Assembly: GCF_900100275.1 (NCBI RefSeq) | Contig: NZ_FNET01000020.1 | Span: 1-64,000, forward strand | From: Lentzea albidocapillata subsp. violacea | GTDB taxonomy: Bacteria > Actinomycetota > Actinomycetes > Mycobacteriales > Pseudonocardiaceae | Direction: 5' to 3' | DNA length: 64,000 nucleotides | Shown: in pieces, positions 1 through 8,350 of the stretch | Layout of the letters: every line of letters begins with the position of its first letter | How positions within the stretch are numbered: position 1 is the first letter of the stretch | The notes under the pieces: generated by a model | Databases searched by the model: none | What the model saw: only the letters and a program-made list of their open reading frames with translations | What the model was told of the DNA's origin: nothing | Program-made: the position numbers and the translations under genes

Positions 1-324
1 CAGCTCCTCGTCACCGCCGGCGACAACCCCGAACGCCTGCACAGCGAAGCCTCCTTCGCCAAACTCTGCGGCGTCGCCCCACTACCCGCCTCATCCGGAC
101 GAACCGACCGCCACCGCCTCAACAAAGGCGGCGAACGCCAAGCCAACCGCGTCCTGCACATCGTCGCCGTCGTCCGCCTGCGCTACTGCCCACGCACCCA
201 GGCCTACCTGCAACGACGCACCGAACAAGGCCTCACCAAACGCGACATCATCCGCTGCCTCAAGCGCTATATCCTCCGCGAAGCCCACACAGCGATCATG
301 AAAGACCTCGCACTCACTGCTTGA
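1..324 (+). CDS. IS110-family transposase, C-terminal part (cut by window edge)
   Basis: The frame is open at base 1 and runs 107 codons to a TGA at 322-324. The stretch GVAPLPASSG followed by HRLNKGGERQANRVLH is the conserved C-terminal transposase domain of the IS110 family (Transposase_20 type), which carries the serine used by these DEDD/serine recombinases. The N-terminal RuvC-like DEDD half lies outside the window, so I cannot say whether the element is intact. Codons still favour C in third position, so it is not compositionally foreign. The right end of the element should lie shortly after the stop; a 10-bp direct repeat (AGCAACAGGC at 347-356 and 367-376) is there, but I cannot fix the boundary. 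Confidence 0.85.
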   Translation, partial: QLLVTAGDNPERLHSEASFAKLCGVAPLPASSGRTDRHRLNKGGERQANRVLHIVAVVRLRYCPRTQAYLQRRTEQGLTKRDIIRCLKRYILREAHTAIMKDLALTA

Positions 325-425
325 CATCTATAGGAGCGTCCCTCAAAGCAACAGGCAGCCGCCCACAGCAACAGGCGTGCCATCTACCTACGTGCGGCGC
401 TACCCCCTGATCAGATTGCCGGGGT

Positions 426-606
426 CTGGGGCAGAGCCCCAGGGGAAGCACGCAACCGCAAGCTCGCCGCCCGCAAGGCGACCACCCGCCCGGTCGCGGC
501 ACGCCCGGTCGCGGCACGCAAAGGCGACCACCCGCCCGGTCTCGGCCCGCAAGCCCGACCACCCTCCCGGTCGCCACCCACCCGGCCGCCGCCCACCCGG
601 CCGCCG
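426..606. repeat. Hairpin plus two 15-bp tandem duplications in a GC-rich spacer
   Basis: This lies in the 380-bp stretch between the transposase and rpsA, where I see no convincing gene. CTGGGGC-AGA-GCCCCAG at 426-442 is a perfect 7-bp hairpin of a kind common in actinomycete spacers. GCCCGGTCGCGGCAC occurs twice in tandem at 488-502 and 503-517. CCCACCCGGCCGCCG occurs twice in tandem at 577-591 and 592-606. A 107-codon frame across it (377-700) would encode only Arg/Pro-rich low complexity, so I treat the stretch as non-coding. Confidence 0.7.
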
Positions 607-650
607 CCCGCAACCCAACCACCCACAACAGCCGTGCCCCAAAACAACAA

Positions 651-682
651 AGACCCCCACACCCAAAACCGGGTGCAGGGGC
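651..682 (-). terminator. Rho-independent terminator of rpsA
   Basis: Read on the minus strand just after the rpsA stop, the sequence folds as CCCC..CACCC, loop GGTTTT, GGGTG..GGGG (plus-strand arms 655-664 and 671-681, with a small bulge). It is followed by a U-rich tail (plus-strand AAAACAACAA at 641-650). Stem plus U-tract is the usual intrinsic terminator form. Confidence 0.7.
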
Positions 683-704
683 CTTCGAAGGTCTAACTAG
701 CGAC

Positions 705-2195
705 TCACATGCCGCCCGACAGCTTCTCCCGCAGAGCAGCAAGCTGCTCATCGGAGGCAAGCGTGCCACCGGACTGAGCCGGCGCGCCCACGGACGTGGA
801 AGGAGCCTCGCCACCGGAGGTGTAGTTGCCCGCACCCTCGGCCGAAGCCTCTTCCTCGGCCTCGGCGGCCTTGCGGATCTGCTTCATGTGGGCCTCGTAA
901 CGAGTGTGCGCCTCGGCGTACTGGCGCTCCCACTCCTCACGCTGCTTGTCGAAGCCGTCCTGCCACTCCTGGGTCTCCGGGTCGAAGCCCTCGGGGTAGA
1001 TGTAGTTGCCCTGGTCGTCGTACTCGGCGGCCATGCCGTACTGGGTCGGGTCGAACTCGGTGTCGACCGTGAAGCCCTCGTTGGCCTGCTTGAGCGACAG
1101 CGAGATGCGGCGACGGTCGAGGTCGATGTCGATGACCTTGACCATGACGTCGTCGCCGACCTGGACGACCTGCTCCGGGATCTCCACGTGGCGCTCGGCC
1201 AGCTCGGAGATGTGGACCAGGCCCTCGATGCCCTCGTCCACGCGGACGAACGCACCGAACGGAACCAGCTTGGTGACCTTGCCCGGCACGATCTGGCCGA
1301 TCGCGTGGGTGCGGGCGAACTGGCGCCACGGGTCTTCCTGCGTCGCCTTGAGCGACAGCGACACGCGCTCGCGCTCCATGTCGACGTCGAGGACCTCGAC
1401 GGTGACTTCCTGGCCGACCTCGACAACCTCGGACGGGTGGTCGATGTGCTTCCAGGACAGCTCCGACACGTGGACGAGACCGTCGACGCCACCCAGGTCC
1501 ACGAAGGCACCGAAGTTGACGATCGAGGACACGACGCCCTTGCGGACCTGGCCCTTCTGCAGCTGGTTGAGGAACTCGCTGCGGACCTCGGACTGGGTCT
1601 GCTCCAGCCACGCGCGGCGGGACAGGACCACGTTGTTGCGGTTCTTGTCCAGCTCGATGATCTTCGCCTCGAGCTCACGGCCGACGTACGGCTGGAGGTC
1701 GCGGACGCGACGCATCTCGACGAGCGAGGCGGGGAGGAAGCCGCGGAGGCCGATGTCGAGGATGAGACCACCCTTGACGACCTCGATGACCGTGCCCTTG
1801 ACGGGCTCGTCCTTCTCCTTGAGGGCTTCGATGGTGCCCCACGCGCGCTCGTACTGGGCGCGCTTCTTGGAGAGGATCAGACGGCCTTCCTTGTCCTCCT
1901 TCTGGAGAACAAGCGCCTCGACCTCGTCACCGACCTTGACAACCTCGTTGGGGTCGACGTCGTGCTTGATCGACAGTTCACGCGAGGGGATGACGCCCTC
2001 GGTCTTGTAGCCGATGTCGAGCAGGACCTCGTCCCGGTCGACCTTGACGATGGTGCCCTCAACGATGTCGCCATCGTTGAAGTACTTGATCGTCAAGTCG
2101 ATAGCTGCGAGGAAGTCCTCCTCCGTCCCGATGTCGTTGATCGCGACCTGCTTGGGAGCAGCGGCAACGGGGGCGGTGGTGGTGTCGGTGGACAT
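705..2195 (-). CDS. rpsA: 30S ribosomal protein S1
   Basis: A 496-residue protein with four S1 RNA-binding OB-fold repeats at about 41-110, 129-194, 212-282 and 298-368, followed by an acidic, Gly/Ser-rich tail of the kind found in actinobacterial S1. It helps the 30S subunit bind mRNA. The ATG at 2195 is preferred over a start ten codons further upstream because the protein then begins MSTDTTTAPV, as in relatives, and GGAG stands 11 nt before it. It is transcribed alone, with a terminator at 651-682 and a likely promoter at 2322-2351. In M. tuberculosis rpsA also neighbours polA and the ANTAR regulator Rv1626, both found further along here. Confidence 0.97.
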   Translation of the reverse strand: MSTDTTTAPVAAAPKQVAINDIGTEEDFLAAIDLTIKYFNDGDIVEGTIVKVDRDEVLLDIGYKTEGVIPSRELSIKHDVDPNEVVKVGDEVEALVLQKEDKEGRLILSKKRAQYERAWGTIEALKEKDEPVKGTVIEVVKGGLILDIGLRGFLPASLVEMRRVRDLQPYVGRELEAKIIELDKNRNNVVLSRRAWLEQTQSEVRSEFLNQLQKGQVRKGVVSSIVNFGAFVDLGGVDGLVHVSELSWKHIDHPSEVVEVGQEVTVEVLDVDMERERVSLSLKATQEDPWRQFARTHAIGQIVPGKVTKLVPFGAFVRVDEGIEGLVHISELAERHVEIPEQVVQVGDDVMVKVIDIDLDRRRISLSLKQANEGFTVDTEFDPTQYGMAAEYDDQGNYIYPEGFDPETQEWQDGFDKQREEWERQYAEAHTRYEAHMKQIRKAAEAEEEASAEGAGNYTSGGEAPSTSVGAPAQSGGTLASDEQLAALREKLSGGM

Positions 2196-2321
2196 TAGGT
2201 AGGTGGCTCCGGTACGGATTGGCATCGATTGGCTGGGTGGTGGTGCGCGCGCAGCGACTCAGAGACCTGGAAAGCCGGCACTTCTGGATCATGGGCAGCG
2301 CTAACCCACTACGCACGCGAT

Positions 2322-2351
2322 ATCGTACGCGGCCGTGAGACGCGCAAGCAA
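2322..2351 (-). promoter_or_regulatory. Likely rpsA promoter
   Basis: On the minus strand TTGCTT (plus 2346-2351) is followed after 18 nt by TACGAT (plus 2322-2327), a good sigma-70-type pair. Transcription would start near 2315, leaving a leader of about 120 nt before the rpsA ATG at 2195. This is sequence reading only. Confidence 0.45.
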
Positions 2352-2376
2352 ACCAGCCCCCATGTGAAGGAGCAGT

Positions 2377-3210
2377 GTGTCCAACCAGCACGCGAGCGCG
2401 GAACAAGCGCTCGGTACCGCCGGCATCGTCAAGCGCGGGGCGGACGCCGCGGAGTCGCGCGTGGCGAACCAGATCTGGTGGGACGCGGACGCCGACGACT
2501 ACCACGAGACGCACGGCGAGTTCCTCGGCGCGGCGGACTTCGTGTGGTGCCCGGAGGGCCTGCGCGAGGCCGATGCCCGGTTCCTGGGTGAAATCGCTGG
2601 TCAGCGCATCCTGGAGGTGGGCTGCGGCAGTGCGATGTGCGCCCGCTGGCTCAAGGAGAACAAGGCCGACGTCACCGCGTTCGACATCTCCGCCGGCATG
2701 CTCCGCCACGCCCGCAGGAACAACGCCGAGACCGGCATCGACGTGCCGCTCGTCCAGGCCAGCGCGGACCAGCTGCCGTTCCGGGACGACTCCTTCGACG
2801 CCGCGTGCAGCGCGTTCGGCGCCGTGCCGTTCGTGGCGGACGTCCAGGAGGTCTTCGGTGAGGTCGCCCGTGTGCTCAGGCCCGGCGCGCCCTGGGTGTT
2901 CGCGGTCAACCACCCGATGAGGTGGATCTTCCCCGACGACCCCGGACCGCTCGGTCTCACCGTCACGCAGTCGTACTTCGACCGCACGCCCTATGTAGAG
3001 GTGGACGAGGAGGGCAAGGCGACCTACGTCGAGCACCACCGCACGCTCGGCGACTACGTCCGGGCGCTCACGAACACCGGTTTCGTGCTCGAGGACCTGG
3101 TCGAACCCGAATGGCCGAAGGGCCACACGCGCAACTGGGGCCAGTGGAGCCCGCTGCGCGGCAAGCTCTTCCCCGGCACCGCGATCTTCCGGACCCGCCT
3201 GACGTCGTAA
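2377..3210 (+). CDS. Class I SAM-dependent methyltransferase
   Basis: A 277-residue cytoplasmic protein with a Rossmann methyltransferase core. The SAM-binding loop is ILEVGCGSA (residues 78-86), followed by an acidic strand end (FDIS) and the Methyltransf_11-type post-motif SFDAACSAFGAVPF. The methyl acceptor is not predictable. The GTG start at 2377 is supported by GAAGGAG at 2366-2372. It is divergent from rpsA and 11 bp upstream of a GNAT gene, so the two may be co-transcribed. Conserved neighbours of rpsA in related actinomycetes include such a methyltransferase (from memory). Confidence 0.88.
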   Translation: MSNQHASAEQALGTAGIVKRGADAAESRVANQIWWDADADDYHETHGEFLGAADFVWCPEGLREADARFLGEIAGQRILEVGCGSAMCARWLKENKADVTAFDISAGMLRHARRNNAETGIDVPLVQASADQLPFRDDSFDAACSAFGAVPFVADVQEVFGEVARVLRPGAPWVFAVNHPMRWIFPDDPGPLGLTVTQSYFDRTPYVEVDEEGKATYVEHHRTLGDYVRALTNTGFVLEDLVEPEWPKGHTRNWGQWSPLRGKLFPGTAIFRTRLTS

Positions 3211-3221
3211 TCTCACCTGCC

Positions 3222-4142
3222 ATGACCTCGGCACGCGGACTAGTGGCGGCCCAGTCAGCCCGTTTCGCCTCACTGGACCCGTTGCTTCCGCCCGCCACCG
3301 AACCGCCCACGGACGGCCACGTCATCTCGGCGGCGCTGGCGGACGGCACCCGCGTGGCCGGGATCATCAGCCACCAGAGCTTCGAGCCGCACACGACCAC
3401 GCGGCTGTGGTCGGCGGCCGAGGTGTGGGAGATGCTGCCGCTCGTCGGCGAGTCCCAGGGCATGGACGCGCTGCTCACCCGCTTCCGCCGGCACCTCGAC
3501 ACGCAGGAAGTGCACGACGACACGGCGTGCGTCGTGCACTGGCCGAGCCGCGACACCAAAGCCGCACGGGCGTTCCTCGACCACGGACTCGTGCCGCTGT
3601 CCGTGCTCGCCGTGCGCCTGAGGACTCCGGCACAGCACATCTCGCGCACGCTGACGATGCGCCGTGCGACCCCGCACGACCTGGAGACCGTGCTGGAGCT
3701 GTCGCTCACGGAGCTGGAGTACTCCTCCTACGTCGGCTCGACGATCGTGCGCCCGAACGCCGCCCAGGTGAAACGCCATGCGCTGATCGAGCGACTCGAG
3801 AACGCGAGCCCCATCTGGCTCGCCGAGCGCGACGGCATCGCGGTGGCGCTCGCCGAGTGCGCGATCGTGTCGTCCGAACCCGGCACGGCCGCGGCCGCCA
3901 GACTCCCCCGCGGCCGCTGGGGCTATGTGAACTGCGTCTCGGTCCTGCCGGGCGCCCGTGGCACCGGCATCGGCCAGCAGCTCCTCGCCTACGCCCACCA
4001 GGAACTTCACCGGATGGGCACGGTCGGCACGTACCTCTACTACAACCCGCCGAACCCGCTGAGCAGCGTCTTCTGGCCCCGTCAGGGCTACCGGCCGCTG
4101 TGGACCGTCTGGGAAGTACGCCCCGCGTCAGCCCTTAGGTGA
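3222..4142 (+). CDS. GNAT-family N-acetyltransferase
   Basis: A 306-residue protein. The C-terminal half has the GNAT fold: YVNCVSVLPGARGTGIGQQLL contains beta-4 and the acetyl-CoA pyrophosphate loop (R/Q-x-x-G-x-G/A as ARGTGIG), followed by AYAHQELHRMG and a late FWPRQGYRPLW strand. The N-terminal half (DPLLPPATEPPTDG onward) is also structured and may be a second, degenerate GNAT lobe. The substrate is unknown. The ATG at 3222 follows the methyltransferase stop by 11 nt with no strong Shine-Dalgarno, suggesting read-through from the gene before. Confidence 0.82.
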   Translation: MTSARGLVAAQSARFASLDPLLPPATEPPTDGHVISAALADGTRVAGIISHQSFEPHTTTRLWSAAEVWEMLPLVGESQGMDALLTRFRRHLDTQEVHDDTACVVHWPSRDTKAARAFLDHGLVPLSVLAVRLRTPAQHISRTLTMRRATPHDLETVLELSLTELEYSSYVGSTIVRPNAAQVKRHALIERLENASPIWLAERDGIAVALAECAIVSSEPGTAAAARLPRGRWGYVNCVSVLPGARGTGIGQQLLAYAHQELHRMGTVGTYLYYNPPNPLSSVFWPRQGYRPLWTVWEVRPASALR

Positions 4143-4154
4143 CCTATGTCCGAG

Positions 4155-4201
4155 TTGCAGGGCGCCGAGGTCTGCGCGAGAATTTGTACTGACCGGTCAG
4201 T
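4155..4201 (+). promoter_or_regulatory. Promoter with overlapping TetR-type operator
   Basis: TTGCAG (4155-4160) and GAGAAT (4178-4183) are spaced by 17 nt. ACTGACCGGTCAGT at 4188-4201 is a perfect 14-bp palindrome covering the expected transcription start. A TACTGACCGGTCAGTA-like palindrome is a typical TetR-family operator, and the third gene of the downstream unit encodes a TetR protein. Autoregulation of the unit by that protein is the simple inference. Confidence 0.65.
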
Positions 4202-4220
4202 TTAAAAGGAAGGTAAAGCC

Positions 4221-4847
4221 GTGGAGATCCACGCAAGTCGCGCAGGCGTCAACGGGGGCCATGGTCCCCTGCTCCGGCCGACTTCGCTGACCGTGCAGCC
4301 CGGCGAGCTCACGCTGGTCGCGGGCGAGCCCGGCACCGGTCACACGGCGTTCGGCCTGCTGCTCTCCGGCCGCATCAAGCCCTCGACGGGCACCGTGTCC
4401 CCGGACGCGAAGACGCTGCGCAAGCGCGTCGTCCTGGTCGACGCCCCCGAGGTGAACGAGCCGGAGGAGGCGCTGAGCCTGTCCGCCGTCGTCGGCGAGG
4501 AGCTCGCGATGAACGGCATGCCGTCCGGCAAGAAGGCGGTGCACGACTGGTTGGTGCAGCACGCCGCCGACGAGCACGCGGACAAGCGCTTCGAGCACGT
4601 TCCGGCGCGGACGCGGTGCGCGGTGCTCCTCGAACTGGCCGCGTCACGTCCGGGCGTGACGGCGCTCGTCCTCGACTGCCCCGACCGCTACCACCCCGAC
4701 CCGCGCGAGTGGTTCGCCCTGGCCCACGACCACGTGACCCCCGAACGGTCCGTCGTCGTCCTGTGCTCGAACTCCTCCGCCCACATCCTCGACATCCCGC
4801 ACGCGCGCCTTGGTGAGGACAACACCAAGATGGAGATCACCGCATGA
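4221..4847 (+). CDS. Degenerate ABC-transporter ATPase-like protein
   Basis: A 208-residue protein with the layout of a small ABC ATPase but damaged motifs. The P-loop reads GEPGTGHTAF, with His in place of the catalytic Lys. The region expected to hold LSGGQ reads VPARTRCAVLLELAASRPG. Walker B reads ALVLDCPDRYHPDP, with Cys where the catalytic Glu normally follows Asp. It is therefore probably weak or inactive as an ATPase and may act as a regulatory or structural partner of the YhgE/Pip protein, whose ATG overlaps its stop (ATGA, 4844-4847). The GTG start at 4221 is preceded by GGAAGG. Confidence 0.75.
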   Translation: MEIHASRAGVNGGHGPLLRPTSLTVQPGELTLVAGEPGTGHTAFGLLLSGRIKPSTGTVSPDAKTLRKRVVLVDAPEVNEPEEALSLSAVVGEELAMNGMPSGKKAVHDWLVQHAADEHADKRFEHVPARTRCAVLLELAASRPGVTALVLDCPDRYHPDPREWFALAHDHVTPERSVVVLCSNSSAHILDIPHARLGEDNTKMEITA

Positions 4848-6718
4848 GCGCCCTACGCATGGCCTTCAACGAACTTCGCCGGGTCACGTCCGGCAAGCTG
4901 CCCAAACTCGCCGTTCTGGCACTGGCGCTCGTGCCCCTGCTGTACGCGTCGCTCTACCTGTACGCCAACAAGGACCCGTACGCGAACCTCGACCACGTGC
5001 CCGCCGCACTGGTCGTGAAGGACAAGGGCGCCAAGGACCTCAACGCGGGCAAGGACGTCGCGGACGAGCTGCTCAACGGCAAGAAGTTCAACTGGAAGGT
5101 CGTCGACGACGCCGACGAGGGCGTCCGGAAGGGCGAGTACATCTTCGCCCTCACGCTGCCGGAGGACTTCTCCGAGGCGCTCACGTCCGCGGAGCAGAAC
5201 AAGCCGCGCCAGGGCGTGCTGACCCTGACGACCAACGACGCCAACAACTACCTGGGCAGCACGATCGCGAACCAGGTCGTCTCCGAGGTGCGCCGCGCGG
5301 TGACCGCGAAGGTCTCCACCGAGGCCGCGGACAGGCTGTTGCTCGGCTTCTCCACGATCCGCCAGGAGACCGCCAAGGCCGTCGACGGCGCCAAGCAGCT
5401 CGCGGACGGCAACGCCGAGCTGCGCGACAAGATCACCGAGCTGGACAAGGGCGTTCAACAGCTCTCCACCGGTGCCGCGCAGCTCAATGGCGGCACACGG
5501 GAGCTGCGTTCCCAGACCGCGCCGCTGCCCGACGGCGCGAGGAAGATCGCCGACGGGGCCCGCCAGGTCGCGAACGGCAACGAGACCGCCGCGACCCAGG
5601 CCGAGGAGTACGCGAAGAAGGCCCAGGCCCTCGTCGGCGTGCTCGACCAGGCAGACGGCGACATCGCGGAACGGTTGCGCGCCTTGGGATTCACCGAGGA
5701 CCAGGTGCAGAACGTGCTGACCACGATCGGTCAGGTGCGCAAGCCGGTCGACGATGCCAACGGCAAGGTCCAGGGTGCCGCCGGCGACCTGCGCAAGCTT
5801 GCCACCGGCGCGGACCAGGTCGCCGACGGCGCCGAGCAGCTCTCGGCGAAGATGCCGGGGCTGGTCGACGGCATCGCGAAGCTCGACGACGGCGCCACCA
5901 GGCTCCGTGAGGGCCTGCAGACGGCCGCGCAGGGAACGCCGCAGCTCAAGGACGGCGCCGCGAAACTGGCCGACGGATCGGTGCAGCTGCGGGACGGCCT
6001 GTCCGGTGGCGTGGACAAGATCCCGAACCAGGACGACCCGACCCGGGCGGCCATCGCGCAGGCGATCGGCGACCCGGTGGCGGTGCGCGGGCTGTCCCAG
6101 ACGAAGGCCGCCACGTACGGCGCCGGCCTCGCCCCGTTCTTCCTGGGCCTGGCGACGTGGATCGGCGCGTTCGTGCTGTTCCTGCTGCTGCGCCCGCTCT
6201 CACGCCGTGCGCTCGCCGCCGGTCAGTCAGCGCTCAGGGTCGCGTTGGGCGGTTGGCTGCCGGGTGCGTTGCTCGGCATCGTGCAGGTGCTCGTGATGTT
6301 CACGGTCGTGCGATTCGTAGTGGACATCGAGCCGTCGAACCCCATCGGCACGTTCGGGTTCCTCGCGCTGATGTCGCTGACGTTCGTGGCGATCCTGCAC
6401 GCGCTGAACGCCGCGTTCGGCGCCGTCGGCAAGTTCCTCGGCCTGATCCTGCTGATCCTCCAGCTGGTCAGCGCGGGTGGCACGTTCCCGTGGCAGACGA
6501 TCCCGGTGCCGCTGTACCCGCTGCACTACGGCCTGCCGATGGGCTATGCGGTCGACGGCCTGCGCCACCTGATGTACGGCGGTGACCTGGGCAGCGTCGG
6601 AAAGGACGCCCTCATCCTTCTCGCCTGGCTGGTCGGAGCCCTAGCCTTGACGTCCGTGGCGGCCTACAAGCAGCGCGTGTGGACAGCATCCAAGCTGAAG
6701 CCGGAGCTCGTGCTGTGA
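4844..6718 (+). CDS. YhgE/Pip-family membrane protein
   Basis: A 624-residue integral membrane protein. One N-terminal helix (LAVLALALVPLLYASLYLY, about 22-40) is followed by a large extracytoplasmic part with heptad-like repeats (DGAKQLADGNAEL, LSTGAAQLNGGTREL, LADGSVQLRDGL) and five C-terminal helices in an ABC-2-like arrangement. This is the YhgE/Pip architecture, known from the phage-infection protein of Lactococcus and from EsaA-like proteins; its transport role is unclear. It sits between the ABC-like protein and TetR with 4-bp overlaps on both sides, so the three are one translationally coupled unit. Confidence 0.88.
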   Translation: MSALRMAFNELRRVTSGKLPKLAVLALALVPLLYASLYLYANKDPYANLDHVPAALVVKDKGAKDLNAGKDVADELLNGKKFNWKVVDDADEGVRKGEYIFALTLPEDFSEALTSAEQNKPRQGVLTLTTNDANNYLGSTIANQVVSEVRRAVTAKVSTEAADRLLLGFSTIRQETAKAVDGAKQLADGNAELRDKITELDKGVQQLSTGAAQLNGGTRELRSQTAPLPDGARKIADGARQVANGNETAATQAEEYAKKAQALVGVLDQADGDIAERLRALGFTEDQVQNVLTTIGQVRKPVDDANGKVQGAAGDLRKLATGADQVADGAEQLSAKMPGLVDGIAKLDDGATRLREGLQTAAQGTPQLKDGAAKLADGSVQLRDGLSGGVDKIPNQDDPTRAAIAQAIGDPVAVRGLSQTKAATYGAGLAPFFLGLATWIGAFVLFLLLRPLSRRALAAGQSALRVALGGWLPGALLGIVQVLVMFTVVRFVVDIEPSNPIGTFGFLALMSLTFVAILHALNAAFGAVGKFLGLILLILQLVSAGGTFPWQTIPVPLYPLHYGLPMGYAVDGLRHLMYGGDLGSVGKDALILLAWLVGALALTSVAAYKQRVWTASKLKPELVL

Positions 6719-7290
6719 GCGCGCGGACGACGGCGACCAGGCAGAAGCTCTTCGACGCGGCGTTGAAGCTCGTCGGCGAACGGGGCGCGGCCTCGGTGAC
6801 GGTCGACGAGATCGCCGCGGAGGCGGGCGTCGCCAAGGGCACGATCTACTACAACTTCGCCTCGAAGGACGCCCTGGTCGAAGCGCTGCTGCACCACGGC
6901 GTGGAGATCCTCGCGGGCCGGCTGCGGTCCGCGGAGGGGTCCGAGGACTCGCTGGAGGCGCTGGTCGACGAGATGCTCGGCTTCTGGGCCGAGTACCCGG
7001 CGTTCGGCCAGCTCCTCGTCTCGGAGCTGTGGCGCACACCGGGCCAATGGCACGGCACTCTCTCGTTGCTGCGCGACGACATCGTCTCGATCGTGCGCGG
7101 CCAGATGAAGCGCCTGGCCGACGCGGGCCGCCTGCCCGCGGGGGTCGAGGTCGGCACCGCGTCGGCGGCGTTGTTCGGCACGTTGCTCGTGATCGCGCTG
7201 GACTGGCAGGTGTTCCAGCCGGAGCGGTCACGGGCGGACGTGCGCGAGTCGGTCATGCTGCTGGTGCGCGGGATGCGTTCGGCGCGTTAG
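6715..7290 (+). CDS. TetR/AcrR-family regulator of the YhgE unit
   Basis: A 191-residue repressor. The N-terminal helix-turn-helix is TVDEIAAEAGVAKGTIYYNFASKDAL (spanning about 29-54), and the C-terminal half is a helical ligand/dimer domain with bulky residues. The GTG at 6715 overlaps the upstream TGA (GTGA), so it is translationally coupled to the membrane protein. It most likely binds the palindrome at 4188-4201 and represses its own operon. The inducing ligand is unknown. Confidence 0.88.
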   Translation: MSARTTATRQKLFDAALKLVGERGAASVTVDEIAAEAGVAKGTIYYNFASKDALVEALLHHGVEILAGRLRSAEGSEDSLEALVDEMLGFWAEYPAFGQLLVSELWRTPGQWHGTLSLLRDDIVSIVRGQMKRLADAGRLPAGVEVGTASAALFGTLLVIALDWQVFQPERSRADVRESVMLLVRGMRSAR

Positions 7291-7371
7291 AGCTGAGCGC
7301 GCGGAGTCACCCCCGAACGAGCGACGCGTTTGAGCGAGCAGGGCCACCTGCCCGCCGGTACGAACGAAGAC

Positions 7372-7833
7372 ATGCCGAAACTGCTGAACATCGCCACCGC
7401 CCTGCTCGCGACCATCGCCCTCACGGCCTCCCCGGCGCTGGCCGAGCCCGAGCCGGTGAAGGCCACCGCCGACTTCCAGGAAGCGCTGTTCACGCCCGTC
7501 GACGGCGTGCTCGACCTGGAGGAGACAGCCGAGGGCATCAAGGTCAGCGGCGTGTTCCAGAAGGGCTTCTCCTCCGACGTGCCGTCGGACTACCAGCTGG
7601 TGGTCCTCGACGGCGCGGAGGTGGTGCTGGACTTCAGCAAGGACTTCCAGAAGGTCGCCGAGATCGAGGCGGCGGAGGTCGCGGAGTTCGAGTTCGTCAC
7701 GGAGACGAGGCAGAAGATCGCGGACCTCCGCAACGAGGACCTGGTCGTCCGCCAGCTCGTGGACGTCGCGGCCGGCATCAAGGTGCTGGCGGAGATCGGC
7801 CGGGCCAGGATCGTGAAGACCGAGGTCCGGTAG
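7372..7833 (+). CDS. Small secreted protein of unknown function
   Basis: A 153-residue protein beginning MPKLLNIATALLATIALTASPALAEP, a clear Sec signal peptide with cleavage after ALA. The mature part is acidic, with alternating hydrophobic strands (FQEALFTPVDGVLDLEETAEGIKVSGVF) and no Cys. I do not recognise a family. The ATG at 7372 starts the signal peptide and is preferred to an upstream in-frame start. It is convergent with the next gene, 4 bp between stops. Confidence 0.7.
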   Translation: MPKLLNIATALLATIALTASPALAEPEPVKATADFQEALFTPVDGVLDLEETAEGIKVSGVFQKGFSSDVPSDYQLVVLDGAEVVLDFSKDFQKVAEIEAAEVAEFEFVTETRQKIADLRNEDLVVRQLVDVAAGIKVLAEIGRARIVKTEVR

Positions 7834-7837
7834 GGCT

Positions 7838-8350
7838 TCAGCGGGCGTCCTCGTGGTGCAGCGAGGGCACCCGTCCCTCCAGTCCTCGTTCGACGGCCTG
7901 CAGCACCGCACGGTTCGTGCGCAGCGTGGCGTCGTGGGCGAAGTGACCGAGCAACACCTGCTGCGTCGGGTGCGGGAGCACTGGGTCGGGCACCGGCGCG
8001 GACGTGTGCACCTCCACCACCGGCGCTCCTTCTGCGAGAAGGTGTCGCACGGCGTTGAGGACGCTCACGCGATAGCTGTCGTGCACCCACGCCACGAGCA
8101 GGTTCACCAGGTGGCCGTCGAGCTCGTACTCGACCTCCGACGCGAGCTTGGCGGGCTCCGCCCAGTCCGCCCGCACCCACGTCGGCCGATGGCCCAGTGA
8201 GAGCGACGCCCGCGCCGCCCGTCCGGGACCGTCGTCGGCCATCAGCGGCTGCGTGCGTGAGGGCAGCACCACCCGCCATCCACGTGCCACGAGCTGGCCC
8301 GCGCAGCCTGCCAGCATGCCTGTCCCGCCGAGCACCAGCGCAGTTCTCAC
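7838..8350 (-). CDS. Rossmann-fold SDR-like protein
   Basis: A 170-residue protein starting with GTG at 8350: VRTALVLGGTGMLAGCAGQLVARGW is a strand-GxGxxG-type helix typical of short-chain dehydrogenase-like nucleotide binding. It is short for an SDR (usually about 250) and no Tyr-x-x-x-Lys pair is obvious, so catalysis is doubtful; it may be a truncated or specialised NAD(P)-binding protein. Its GTG overlaps the stop of the upstream kinase gene (GTGA), so the two are coupled. Confidence 0.7.
   Translation of the reverse strand: MRTALVLGGTGMLAGCAGQLVARGWRVVLPSRTQPLMADDGPGRAARASLSLGHRPTWVRADWAEPAKLASEVEYELDGHLVNLLVAWVHDSYRVSVLNAVRHLLAEGAPVVEVHTSAPVPDPVLPHPTQQVLLGHFAHDATLRTNRAVLQAVERGLEGRVPSLHHEDAR

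Noticed and set aside
377-700. 107-codon Arg/Pro-rich frame between transposase and rpsA
   Set aside because: It consists of tandem-repeat low complexity, has no ribosome-binding site and overlaps the rpsA terminator.
888-2198. Long open frames opposite rpsA
   Set aside because: They are high-GC antisense shadows; the four S1 domains on the minus strand are decisive.
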